38,857 bases of DNA, taken from positions 1 to 38,857 of the forward strand of contig JALQPE010000120.1 of the NCBI GenBank assembly GCA_030407315.1. The letters are read 5' to 3'. This DNA comes from Asparagopsis taxiformis (Eukaryota; Rhodophyta; Florideophyceae; Bonnemaisoniales; Bonnemaisoniaceae). Of the stretch, positions 29,039-38,857 are shown one piece after another. The position numbers were made by a program, and so were the translations under genes. Position 1 is the stretch's first letter. Each line of letters begins with the position of its first letter. The notes beneath the pieces are model-generated. The model was not told where the DNA came from, made no database searches, and was given only the letters and a program-made list of their open reading frames with translations.

Positions 29039-29300
29039 ACCTAGTATTACTAGGCGGACGTCCATGTTCTCCAGTATTTTTGGATGTCCGCCTAGAACCG
29101 GACGTCCATGCGGTCTAGTACGTCTAGTATTACTAGGGTGACATTCATTGTTTCTAGTACCACGGATGTCCCCCTCGGGATGGACTTCCGCCATGTCTAT
29201 GTCCACCTAGGACGGGCGCCGGTTCAGAAATTCAAAAATTTCGACCCAGAAATTTCTGCCGCCGTGCTCGACATGGATGTCCGCATCCATCACGGCGACC

Positions 29301-29704
29301 ACTCTATTTTTCCTTGTCGGTCGACTCCAATTTTGTCTTTAATTTTTTCATCCTCTCGCTCACGCCCCCTTCCAGTTGGTGCTCAGCCCCCCCGTACTGT
29401 ACCTCAAACACCCCCAATACCACTCTAGCACGCATTTTCAGCTACCTATCCCCGCTTCCACGGTGCACACCTCCATTCCATACCTACTTTTCTGCTCTAC
29501 CGTACAGATTTCGTATAACCAGTCCTCATACTACCTCAGAATAGGGCAAAACACCCCCTATCTCCTCGACCATGCTCTCCCCCATCACCTTTGAAACGTA
29601 TTGTTCTTCAATACCCTCTCTCCTCTACCTTCAACCCCTCTCCTTCGCCCTCTCCACAAACTTCCTCTGCAGCTTACTCTTCCAAACCCTCTCACTCCCC
29701 ATCC
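29301..29704. other. Pyrimidine-rich spacer before the right long repeat
   Basis: C/T-rich like 1-620 and running without a composition break into the right repeat. It may be part of that repeat that lies beyond the window on the left copy. Open frames here are low-complexity. Confidence 0.4.
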
Positions 29705-29734
29705 CGTACCCGACCTGCTCCACCCCTCCCTCCC

Positions 29735-30238
29735 TCAGCTGCTCCATGCCCCCACGCCATCCGCATCTTCGATACCGTATACACCACCACCACCGGCCCA
29801 CGCTCCCGCTCCCCCGCCGTCTCCCCAGAAACCTCCCCGCTCTGAACCACATATCAACCCCCCACTTCGCACCCATCCTCCCACTCCCCTCCCTCCCCAA
29901 ATACAATAACCCCCTTCTTCTCCATCACATCCCCACTCAACATAGCCAGAACAGACGCCACCCCCCCTCTTTCTCCTCACTTTCCTAAAACCCCCTCCTC
30001 TCGGCGCCTTCAACCGCACCCTCCCACGGTCCCACCTAAACACCTCCTCCGCCCTCACTACCCCAACACCCCGCAGCCTCTCCCCAATCCCCATAATATG
30101 CTCGTCGGCACTCCTCTCCGAATCACACTCCAATCTAAACCCGCACTCCGTACATTTCCACCTCCCCCTGTACCATCCCAAGATTCCATCCCCCACAGAA
30201 CACATCCTCATACCACAGAAGAATTTTCTTCCTCTCAT
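29735..30238 (-). other. Zinc-finger-like open frame in the pyrimidine-rich tract
   Basis: The 167-codon frame starts near 30238 and includes KCTECGFRLECDSERSADEH, a CxxC followed by a downstream His. After that it becomes Gly-rich, matching the purine-rich strand. The left copy keeps the CxxC but is frameshifted afterwards. It may be a relic of a zinc-finger protein; chance coding in skewed DNA is possible. Confidence 0.3.
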
Positions 30239-30624
30239 ACCTCATCCTTAAAACCTCCATCAGCTCCATGTAAATTTCGATGTAAATATTTTCTCCACTA
30301 TGCAATCTCAAACATGTATGAGCTTATGCCTTTCCGCTTTGTCAACCCTGAATATTGGTACTCATGTATTCATAAAATAGGGCCACCCACATCCCTATCC
30401 CGTTCTGCAAGCTTTACAAACCACTAGACGCATACTCCACAACTATACAACAAACACTACTCGCTATTTCAGACGACGCGGTACACAAGTAGCGTAGTGT
30501 CAACCTTCCGTGACGCCTTCCCTGATGCGTACAAGTGCGAAAAACGTCTAGACTACTACTACTACGATATAGTATATCAGAAGTGACTGCGGGAATTTTC
30601 GGCACAGGAGATGCTGGGCCACCA

Positions 30625-30709
30625 AATTGATTTTTCGGAAATTTTAGAATTTCTGGGCTAGCCAGCAGTGCAATCGAGCTGGACATCCACCGGACGTCCA
30701 TTTCAGGTT
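30625..30709 (+). repeat. Partial R repeat (right long repeat)
   Basis: Counterpart of 909-991, with only the distal part of R present. Confidence 0.8.
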
Positions 30710-30895
30710 GGTCGTGAGAGAGTGGGGTGGGACCATGATGAAACAAGGACCAAGACCTGTCCCTGACGTGTTGAGCCTGAAATCGACCCATCGTTAGGCG
30801 CCATTTAGCCTTACAGTTAGTCCTTACAGAAGGCAGTGACAACCCCACTCGGGGCGGCGGCCGGTTCCTGGGGCCGTTGTGGCCAAATTAGACAC

Positions 30896-31095
30896 CCTGA
30901 TTTGAATTAAAATTTGGGCTATTCTCAAAAACATGCACATGTGAACATGTTTTTGAGATGGGGGTGTGCCGTACGGCACAATCGACCGCCCAAATCGATG
31001 TTTTTTGCAATTTTCTTCTCACTGAAATTGTAGAATTTCTGGGCTGGCCAGCAGTGCATCTGAGCTGGACATCCACCGGACGTCCATTTCAGGTT
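30896..31095 (+). repeat. R repeat (right long repeat, downstream of the gene relic)
   Basis: Full R with its hairpin at 30924-30957 and GTGCCGTACGGCAC intact. Counterpart of copy 2 at 1737. Confidence 0.9.
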
Positions 31096-31370
31096 GATCG
31101 TGTATCGTGCACGTCCACCCATTACCGGAAGCAAGTAGGCGATGAAGCACGTACAAACCCAATTGTTCTGCTATTTCTAGCATAGACCATCGAGTCTAGA
31201 GATGTGAGGGAATCGTCCTGGAAATCATGCTCCAACCCACGAGGGAATGGACAATCTAGTTTGAAAGCATGGAACGGAAGTACATTATAGTAGGTTCATA
31301 GATTGAAAGTGATAAAGGAGATGATTATATTCTCGATAATTGTTTACCAAAGTAGTAGTTGTTAAGCTAT

Positions 31371-34300
31371 CTAGCCGTCGGAATATTGTTCTTCCTCTTC
31401 GTCCCCATCATAATCAGGATCTCCCGGCGAATAGGCATGAACGGGACATCACTAATTGTGTAGGATATAGGCTTGCGTTCTGGCTTGCGTTCTGTCGTCT
31501 TCATCCGCATGATTCCGAGCTGCCCTGTCTTCGGCCTACGATCTTTCTTGACCGGGATGGGAACAACTGTCTTGTGGCGAACATTGCCAGGTGCCAGTTG
31601 ACTTTGCCTGGCAGACCGGCGCGGAGCATTGGCGATTACTTCTTCTTCGAATCCCAACCGCCTGATGAAACCAAACGAAACATTGTCGGGAATCGGACAC
31701 GACGCATTCCTGAAATACGTTTGATACCTCGTTGTCGTGTGTGACACAACTCTGTCGACATGCCCTGCCCCGGCATGTTGTACATGGCCGTGACCGATGA
31801 AGACTGAACGTGGCGGAACGATTACCTTCTTCAGCTTCATCGTCTTGGCGTACATATCTAATTCCAGCGCTTTGGAAAAGACGTACTTGTGGGACCCTGG
31901 ACACACCCAGATAGGGAATGGGTCATCTCCGTTGGCAATAACAAAGTAACCCGGAAGTTGATCTTTGCGGTCGCGAGGAGGAACAGGGAAATCATTGTGT
32001 GGGACCTGCCGAGGACACCCCTTTCCCGTTATCAAAAACCGTCCCCCGGATGCCGGCATGACAAGTTTTTCTCCCGGTAAACCGCACTCCTCCAGCCCTG
32101 TCAGCCGGACAAGGATTCCCAGCCACACATCCAGCAGGGCTCGTCGCGTCACAAACTTGAACCGGTCGGTACGCGACTGGTCGTTCTCGGCATAGTCAAC
32201 CAGGCAGTGGCGCGTAGACGTGAAGCGAGCCCTCCCCTCATTCTGGTTCTTCTCATCTGTTTCATCGTCCCCTGTATTGACAATGGGACTCCACAGCTGC
32301 CGGTTCCCAGGGTCCTTGTGCACCTGCTCCCCCTCCCATGTTCCCAAGAAGTACCGAAACAATTCCTGGTTAGGAATTTCTTCCATGAGACCCAAGTCAA
32401 ATGGGAACTTGTCCGACGCATCGAGGTAGCTTACATCCGCGAAATTGTGCATCACCGTATACCCTCGCTCGTTGATTTCCGTTCGGCAATTGTGGAAGTA
32501 CGCCATACCAGTGCCGGCCTCATACGAATCCTTCCAGCTTGTAGACATTCGCGCAACCTGGGCGAAGTCCAGCCTCGAGGGTAGAAACGTCGATGTAGGC
32601 TCACACATCGCCTTGGCAGCCATCTTCCACGCTGCGAAAAACATCGGATAGATGGTGTCGATCTCGAAAACAAGATGACGAGCCCGATGTTGTTCCGGAA
32701 TATGCAGCCCCTCAAACACAGGGTCCATCGCCACTTGCTTCAAATACCTCACCTCTCTGCCCTCCTCATCGATTTCCACACTCTCCAATAACAACCTGAG
32801 CTCAATCGGGGGCAGACAGCCAACCCTCACCGATGCGATGACGTCCGCGGGACGCTGCCCAGATGATGCCCTTCGGCTCGGTCTTTGACTTCGAAATCGT
32901 CAGGAAGAGATGGCATACGGTCGTCGAACAGGAGGTCGTGTTCAGAAGGAGAGTCACGAACGATGTAACCGTCTTCATCGACTTCCACCCCTTCCGGAAC
33001 AGTGAATGTAATTGTCACTTCGCGGACCCCCTTGCTTTCGACTTGGCCCTCGTCTGCACCGTTTTTGTCTTCCTCGTCCGAAGCGGTATGGACAGATTCT
33101 TGGTTGGAGGGAGTCGCACCAGCACGTTGGTTATCTTGGGGGACAATCTCAACGGCAGAATCGGGGGAACGGGCGGAGTCTTCGTCAACCTCATCACCGG
33201 AAGCAGTGGCTTGTTGTTGATCGGTGGGTTTATCAACAACGGCCTGCTCTTCTTCCCCGGCGGATTGTTGTACCACAACCGGCTCTTCTTCGTCGAGGCG
33301 TGTGCTCCCCGTCGAGCGAAGTCGCTGTGAACGGCGGCGGATGCCATGCGAAGCAGGCTCATGTTCGACATTCCGCTGCTTCTTGTGAGTGAGTCTCACA
33401 TTGGCAGCAGAAGGGCGGCGTTTGCGTCGAGCCTTAGTCTTCTTCTTCAATGTCGGATTGAAAAACTCTTTCAAGTTGGTTTCCAAATCCTGTAAACGCG
33501 TGGTTCTCCGTCGCATTCGAACCTCACTGCTCCGGTCGTCCCCTCTATACATTGCAATGGCATTGGTGAGATGCCATTGCAACTCCTTCGGCTGCTTAAC
33601 CGACCCAATTGCCATCTCTGTGCTCAGAAATGACTTGCGCATAATACTCTTTGGGCGCCCAAACGCAGCGTACAGAGAATTTGCTATTGCAGTCACGCGA
33701 CGGACGTATGTATAGAAGTCGTTCACGTCAAAGCGTCCATCCGGACGTCCACCATGAGCAGGGTTCAAGTACTCCGAAAGACCACGCAAGACGAAGACAA
33801 AGTTTTCTTCCAGCAACTCGCGCACTATCTTGTGGTCCAGGTGCGTTATCCCAATCTCGTTGCGGCGCTCGGAATTGTTCAGCTCACGCAACACTTCGTC
33901 GAGAACAGGATGCTTCAGCGTTTCTATAGCCAAACGCGTCCACCGCCGGGCCGTGTTCGTTGAATTCATCATCCCCATGAACTGCGCCTCGAACAATGTT
34001 CGGATGACATCAGACTCACGCAAGTCGCCAGCGTTTTCCACGTTATTTGCAACAGCAATCGTACGGATGAACTGCTGGATGGACGACAAGATTCGAACCA
34101 GGGAGCGCTCCGTCAGTTGCGTCCCAGTCGTATGGTTCGACTCTGCACTCTTGTGGATGATCTCATGAGGCTGAAGATCACTGTCGTCCTTGCGGCGAAG
34201 GTAGTACACATCCAGAGGCTGAGTAACCCAGCGCAAGCGGTTTGCGTCCTGTGGCAGCTTGGTTCTGTGCATACGGGTGAGGCGCGTGAAGTCATCCGCA

Positions 34301-35345
34301 ATGCTATGCATAGCATTGAGACGATGCAGTCCGTCGATCACGGTCACGTTCGCATTGGCATGGAATTTGCCATTCTGGAACAGACGCGTGGCGGCGGACA
34401 GATGCGTGTTCTGCGACCTCAGCACCGTCACAGTGATACGCGAAGAGCTCACATACCCCACCGCCAACATATTGTTGCGCAGGTCCTCCACGTGGTCTTC
34501 TTTCACATCCCGAAGGGTCACGGCCGGTTCCACTAGCTGCCTCACCAACACAGTCGCTCCTTCTCCGACGTAATCCGACGTCACAAACTTGGGCACCGTA
34601 ATTTGCGTCCCCTGCTGCTCACGAATGCTTTCCGCCACCTCCGGTTCGTCGTCCACCTCGGTTACGTCCTGCGTAGTAGCTTCGGTGACGTTGGAGCGAG
34701 CAGGGTGCTTCGTGCCTCCACTGGAGGCTCTGGCAGAGCGAGCAGGGTGCTTCGTGCCTCCACTGGAGGGTCTTGCAGAGCGAGCAGGGCGCTTCGTGCC
34801 TCCCGAAACCGGAATGGAGCGTGCTGGATGCTTCGTACCCCCGAACCAGTGATTTCGCCTGCTGGACCGGTACTGGGCATCCGTCCCGAGCTGGCCTGGT
34901 TCGTCGCTGCGTTGAAGTTTGACGCTGCAGCAGGGGTACGAATGTCGCTAGGGCCATCCTCCGCAGCGGGGCGCATCATCCGAGTATCCCAAGGGTAAAA
35001 CGCCGCGGCGTATGCTCCACCCATCGTCTCCGGCGGTCCCTCGGCGCCATCAAACATGTACGGGAACGGGAGGTCCTTGAACTTGTCCTTAGTCGCAATG
35101 TTGCGCACGACGATGTAGTCGGCCTCGTCGGTTTCCGGCAGCTTGTGGTTGTGCAGCGTGCGCGGAAGGCCAACATCGCCACCAGCAGTGCTCACCGAAG
35201 CCGTCCCAATATGCACAGCCGCACCGTCCACGTCCGCAAACAAGTTGACATCGACGCAGCGCTTGAGTCCGCGCGACTCCGCTGACGCGCTCACTTGATC
35301 GCCGCAAACCGTTGAAAACAAACTGCTGAAATGCGTATCCGCCAT
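31371..35345 (-). pseudogene. Broken copy of the ParB/2OG-dioxygenase gene
   Basis: Starts at the ATG at 35345 with the same MADTHFSS as the intact gene. A one-base loss in a C run near 34845 shifts the frame after the MPSTG-PAGEITGSG region. A second one-base loss near 32857 separates the ParB half (frame to 32827) from the dioxygenase half (frame 32830-31367). The HxD, distal His and ParB signature are still encoded in the pieces. This copy has four SGGTKHPARS-type repeats against three on the left, and a different C-terminal tail. The acidic end PGDPDYDGDEEEQYSDG is present but out of frame with the upstream part. It is probably inactive. Confidence 0.85.
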
Positions 35346-35693
35346 GGTTGTTGAGTTGGAAAGGAAAAGAGATGGTTGACGTTGACGTATTGGAGTGATG
35401 TGGATGGTAGGTTTCACGTTAAGTTGAAGAATGGTCGTGAACGCCAATCGCTGGAAATAATAACACAATACAACCGAAATTTTGTTAGGTACACACCTAT
35501 CGTGACCGCTGGAATGCAAGACAGGCAATCGAGATGTGAGTGTCCGTTCGGAACGGGCCCGAGTCGGGCTCTCGAAACCTGACGAGGTGGCGTGAAGCAG
35601 GCAGTGTCCTTGATGTGTAATGTGTTAAAATTACAGCTGTCAAGCTAGGCGGCTTTTGGGGCGGCTGCGAGCACCCCTTTATCCGGGGAACAC

Positions 35694-35894
35694 CCTGATT
35701 TGAGTTAAAATTTGGGCTATTCTCAAAAACATGCACATGTGAACATGTTTTTGAGATGGGGGTGTGCCGTACGGCACAATCGACCCGCCCAAATCGTGAT
35801 TTTTGCAAGATTTTTTGTGCCCGAAATTTTAGAATTTCTGGGCTGGCCAGCAGTGCAATCGAGCTGGACATCCACCGGACGTCCATTTCAGGTT
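35694..35894 (+). repeat. R repeat (right long repeat, upstream of the gene relic)
   Basis: Counterpart of copy 3, with its hairpin at 35722-35755 and the same extended AATTACAGCTGT flank before it. Confidence 0.9.
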
Positions 35895-36194
35895 GATCGT
35901 GTGCTGCCTACATCCACGCATTGCAGTAACTAAGCAGGCGGGATCACTACTAATATAAAGTGCACGGAATATGAGTAACGTGATGGGTGAGTAGTGTTTG
36001 TGTTGAGGGAGTAAGGCGGGACCATTATGAAACACGGAAGAAGATGCGTACCTAGCATAACTTAGGCTGAAGCCTGGAATCGACCCATCTTTCGGCGCCA
36101 TTTAGCCTTACAGTTAGTGCTTACAGAAGGCAGTGACAACCCCGCTCGGGGCGGCGGCTCCGGTTCCTGGGGCCGTTGTGGCCAAATTAGACAC

Positions 36195-36360
36195 CCTGAT
36201 TTGAATTAAAATTTGGGCTATTCTCAAAAACATGCACATGTGAACATGTTTTTGAGATGGGGGTGTGCCGTACGGCACAATCGACCCGCTGAAATCAAGG
36301 TTTTTACAATATTTTTTCTGCCCGAAATTTTAGAATTTCTGGGCTGGCCAGCAATGCAAT
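36195..36360 (+). repeat. R repeat, 3'-truncated (right long repeat)
   Basis: Hairpin at 36223-36256. It stops at CTGGCCAGCAATGCA like the copy at 7417. The intermediate full copy (7019 on the left) is missing, consistent with array contraction by recombination. Confidence 0.85.
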
Positions 36361-36876
36361 AGCTATCTGCTGTAAACCGATTCTAACAAGCAGAAAGAAT
36401 CCTCTCCTTCATGACGATGCTCTCGAATTGAGTGCAATGCAGCGGTCTCCCTCCAAGAGAACGACAAAGCATCGTCTTTTCCAAGGCATTTCCGTACGAA
36501 AAATAATCGAAACAAATATTTGACTTTAACCTAACAGCTATCGCGAGCACCGTACTCAGCTATATTTCCTCTGTAAGTTCCTTCCTCCAACCAATCAATA
36601 GCCGCTTGGTCACAGGCTTAAAAGCCTTCCACTAGAGCTTTCAGTCAGTTATTGAAAATATACTCAATTACATTAGTTTATTCATGAGAACAAGGAAAAC
36701 GACCAAAAAAAACAAAAAATGATCAAAAATATCATTTTTATTAGTAAATTGACCAAATCGTCAAAGATCCAGTATTTGATCAAAGACCGACCTATTTCCT
36801 AATTCACGCATCTCTTCCTGAGCACTAGATCAACTCCGAAAAGATCTGTTCCTCTAGAAAAAGATGCTTCATAGCG

Positions 36877-36884
36877 TATAAATA
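36877..36884 (+). promoter_or_regulatory. TATA box TATAAATA
   Basis: A canonical TATA element lies 85 bp before the transposase ATG at 36970, a typical eukaryotic spacing once a short 5' leader is allowed. Confidence 0.55.
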
Positions 36885-36969
36885 GAGTCTTTTACCTTGT
36901 ACAACAGTATCAACACTCTCTCAGCACACTCATATCCCTTTCATATCACTAATCTTCAAGTTTCCAACG

Positions 36970-38213
36970 ATGCAACGCTCAGATGAATTCCGCGCCTTGC
37001 GCATGCTTTCTGAAGTATCTGAGGAGCGCAGGGAGCGAATCACGGCGTACCAAGACCGCCCGCGCCCAGAGAGCGCAGATGAAGACAAGTCATCCAGCCC
37101 CGTGATGGATGGATTTTTCGAGGAAGAAGGCGCAGAAGCTATCAAACAGATGACAAATTTTACACCATCCGAATTTGGATCTCTCTGGAAGACTATTGCT
37201 AATCATGTGAAGTCCAAGTGGAACGTTGGAAGAGGCCGCAAGTCTGACCAAGAACCGAAGGACGTCTTGTTCATGACTCTTTCAGTACTGAAGCACGGGG
37301 GCACGTGGGATTACATGGGGAGGATGTTCAAAATCAAGGGCCCAACATTTGAGAAGCTTATCATGGGGTTCCTCAAAGTGGTTTCTGGAGAGCTTTATAA
37401 GGTGCTCGTGGCTAAACTAAGGGCCAAAATACAGTATGGAAAAAGAGATTGAAGAAAACAAAACGTTTTCCAAATTTCCATACTGTAGGTATGCCACTGA
37501 TGTCACATTCCAGCAGACGAATCGCCCAACTGGAAATATACAGGAATCTAAGCCATACTTTAGCGGCAAGCACAAGCTGTACGGGTACAAGGTTGAAGTT
37601 TCAGTCATTCCACGTGGCTTCGCCATTGGGTGCACTACGCACTTTGCAGGGTCTATTAATGACATTGATATATTTTATGACAACCTTGAATTTCATGAAC
37701 TGGCATTGCAGAAAAATGAATCATCCGAGGTGGAAGATGATGGATATCTTGTTGCTAAATATCCCGATCAGTGGGGCATACTAGCGGACAAGGGATATCA
37801 AGGAGCGGCGCATCACATCAGGCTGATTCATCCGATGAGAAAGCCTACCAGTCGGGACCTTTTCCTCAGTGAGATACAGATGAACAAGGAGATCTCAAGT
37901 GACCGCGTCATCGTAGAAAATTTCTTCGGTCGTCTGTCTAGCCTGTGGGGTGTGATGACTAACAAGTACAGGTGGAAGGAAGACAGCTACGATATGATAT
38001 TTGAAATGTGCCTTGCACTGACTAATCTGCATATCAAGTTCAACCCACTTCGTGCGAAGAATTGTCGTTCTATGATGCTCTTCAGAATACTTGTATGACA
38101 TAGGATCTCAGCGGGCACAGAAGAGGCGCAATTCGCAGAGGTCTTATAGGCGTAGAACTATGCGTAGGCTTACAATGGAGTTTGAGGAGGAGGATGGTGA
38201 TGACATCATTTAG
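36970..38213 (+). pseudogene. DDE transposase of the PIF/Harbinger-like (DDE_4) group, two frameshifts
   Basis: The first frame (36970 to about 37420) gives an acidic N-terminus and a helix-turn-helix-like region with GRGRKSDQEPKDVLFMTLSV. The second frame (37436-38098) gives the catalytic core: D22 in YATDVTF, D118 in ILADKGYQG and E161 in IVENFFGRLSSLWG, numbered from 37436, plus YFSGKHKLYGYKVEV. A third frame (about 38075-38213) gives the basic and acidic C-terminus QRAQKRRNSQRS to DGDDII. Each change is +1, so at least two indels disable it. Transposases of this group occur in oomycetes, animals, plants and algae, and make short target duplications. That the third frame is the original end is inferred from its composition and position. 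Confidence 0.8.
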
Positions 38214-38857
38214 ATAGATCGCAGCCCACCTGCATTGATAGGAAGTAAATGAGGGTATAAATCTCTATGAGGGATCTCCCGGGGTTATACCAAACACAAA
38301 TTTGATCAAAAGTAGTTTAGGAGATCTGACATGTGCTGGGGGGAAAAGAGTTGTTGGATCCGTCGCGGAAGCTGAATTTTGGAAATGGCGTTGAGCCGTT
38401 CGTTGTACTGTAAGGGGGCTAGTAGTGCGCATGAATTGGTGGACCAGAGAGATTCATGCGTGACGAATGCAACGAAACTTTGTGCCGTACACACATTTCA
38501 CCCCCCAGTACAAGTCATCCATATGACAGCATTTACCCAGGACCAGACAACTCAGTGAGATTTGAACTCGAGACCAATGCCGGAGCACCACTTTCTGATT
38601 TTGATTATTCGCCAATAATATAAGAACAAGTTACAGGTCACCCAGCAGACCAGCGTGCCAGGGGTTTGCTCAAGATCTGGAAATTTTCTAAGATATTAAT
38701 TTTTGATTAGGTTTTTCCGTAATTTCTAAAATAATGAGTGTTTTCGAGAAAGAGTCAATCTATGCTCAAAAGCCATATTATAGGAAATCACACAGTCTTA
38801 CTCGAAATGACTCCGTATTTAAGAAATAACTTGATCTTTAATTGAAGTCTAGGTAAA
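38214..38857. other. AT-rich 3' flank, no gene
   Basis: No open frame with recognisable content. A stretch near 38560-38600 vaguely resembles a tRNA T-arm on the minus strand but does not fold into a tRNA by eye. Confidence 0.4.

Larger units (their letters stand above)
20674..29300. mobile_element. TIR-bounded element with Ty3-like integrase (Ginger-like candidate)
   Basis: Inner terminal inverted repeats of 47 bp (21060-21106 and 28992-29038) match at about 41 positions. Both flanks carry related blocks built from GGACGTCC, CTAGTATT and GTACTAG in inverted order, giving long complex ends. Inside are an integrase gene on the plus strand and a coiled-coil gene on the minus strand. I find no reverse transcriptase, RNase H, protease or LTRs. 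A Gypsy-type integrase with terminal inverted repeats recalls Ginger DNA transposons. A rearranged Ty3 relic is the alternative. Outer borders are approximate. Confidence 0.55.
29705..36634. repeat. Right copy of the long direct repeat, truncated
   Basis: Direct copy of 1-7802. The shared sequence ends at 36634 and is followed by unrelated AT-rich DNA of a Harbinger-like element. Differences from the left copy include one fewer R unit before the gene, several indels and the broken ParB-dioxygenase gene. Confidence 0.9.
36635..38857 (+). mobile_element. PIF/Harbinger-like DNA transposon, decayed; 3' end not identified
   Basis: AT-rich DNA that interrupts the right long repeat after CCACTA and carries a DDE transposase relic. 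The left-copy sequence that should follow the break (7803 onward) does not reappear in the window, so the far end lies beyond 38857 or the flank was lost. I could not see convincing terminal inverted repeats. Confidence 0.5.

Noticed and set aside
20674..29300. A complete LTR retrotransposon
   Set aside because: No LTR pair, primer-binding site, protease, reverse transcriptase or RNase H could be found. The ends are inverted, not direct.
38540..38620. tRNA-like T-arm on the minus strand
   Set aside because: Only three of five T-stem pairs form and I cannot build acceptor or anticodon stems.

Overview
The window is eukaryotic and almost entirely made of transposable elements. I see no ribosomal RNA gene, no convincing tRNA gene and no clear host housekeeping gene. 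Genes are long and mostly intronless, on both strands, with no bacterial operon layout. The mix of a Plavaka-type transposase, a Ty3-like integrase with a chromodomain, a PIF/Harbinger-like DDE transposase and a SET domain points to a transposon-rich protist or alga. A red alga such as Chondrus, or an oomycete, would fit, but the sequence alone does not settle it.

Layout. (1) 1-7802 is a long repeat whose direct copy lies at 29705-36634. Its core is a 1286-residue minus-strand gene (2308-6168) joining a ParB-like domain to a C-terminal 2-oxoglutarate/Fe(II) dioxygenase domain. The right copy of this gene (31371-35345) is broken by frameshifts. (2) 9133-12336 encodes a 1067-residue protein joining an N6-adenine/N4-cytosine DNA methyltransferase to a SET domain. 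(3) 12996-15279 encodes a coiled-coil protein of unknown function, read in three frames. One of its two frame changes falls on an A_AAA_AAG heptamer. (4) 15357-18395 (minus, convergent with the previous gene) is a Plavaka-type transposase. (5) 19058-20110 is a degenerate repeat array with splice-site-like signals. (6) About 20674-29300 is a separate element with terminal inverted repeats. It carries a Ty3-like integrase plus chromodomain on the plus strand and a broken, intron-containing coiled-coil gene on the minus strand. (7) 36635 to the end is a decayed Harbinger-like transposon next to the truncated right repeat.

A roughly 200-bp repeat (called R here) occurs about ten times, with two further fragments. 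It contains strongly conserved palindromes. Copies flank the ParB-dioxygenase gene and the methyltransferase-SET gene, and one lies just upstream of the coiled-coil/Plavaka gene pair. The sequence around R upstream of the ParB gene and upstream of the coiled-coil gene matches over more than 250 bp. I infer that the ParB-dioxygenase, methyltransferase-SET, coiled-coil and transposase genes belong to one family of mobile elements. That family would carry its own DNA- and histone-modifying enzymes. This transposon-borne chromatin-modification cassette is the most interesting candidate system in the window.
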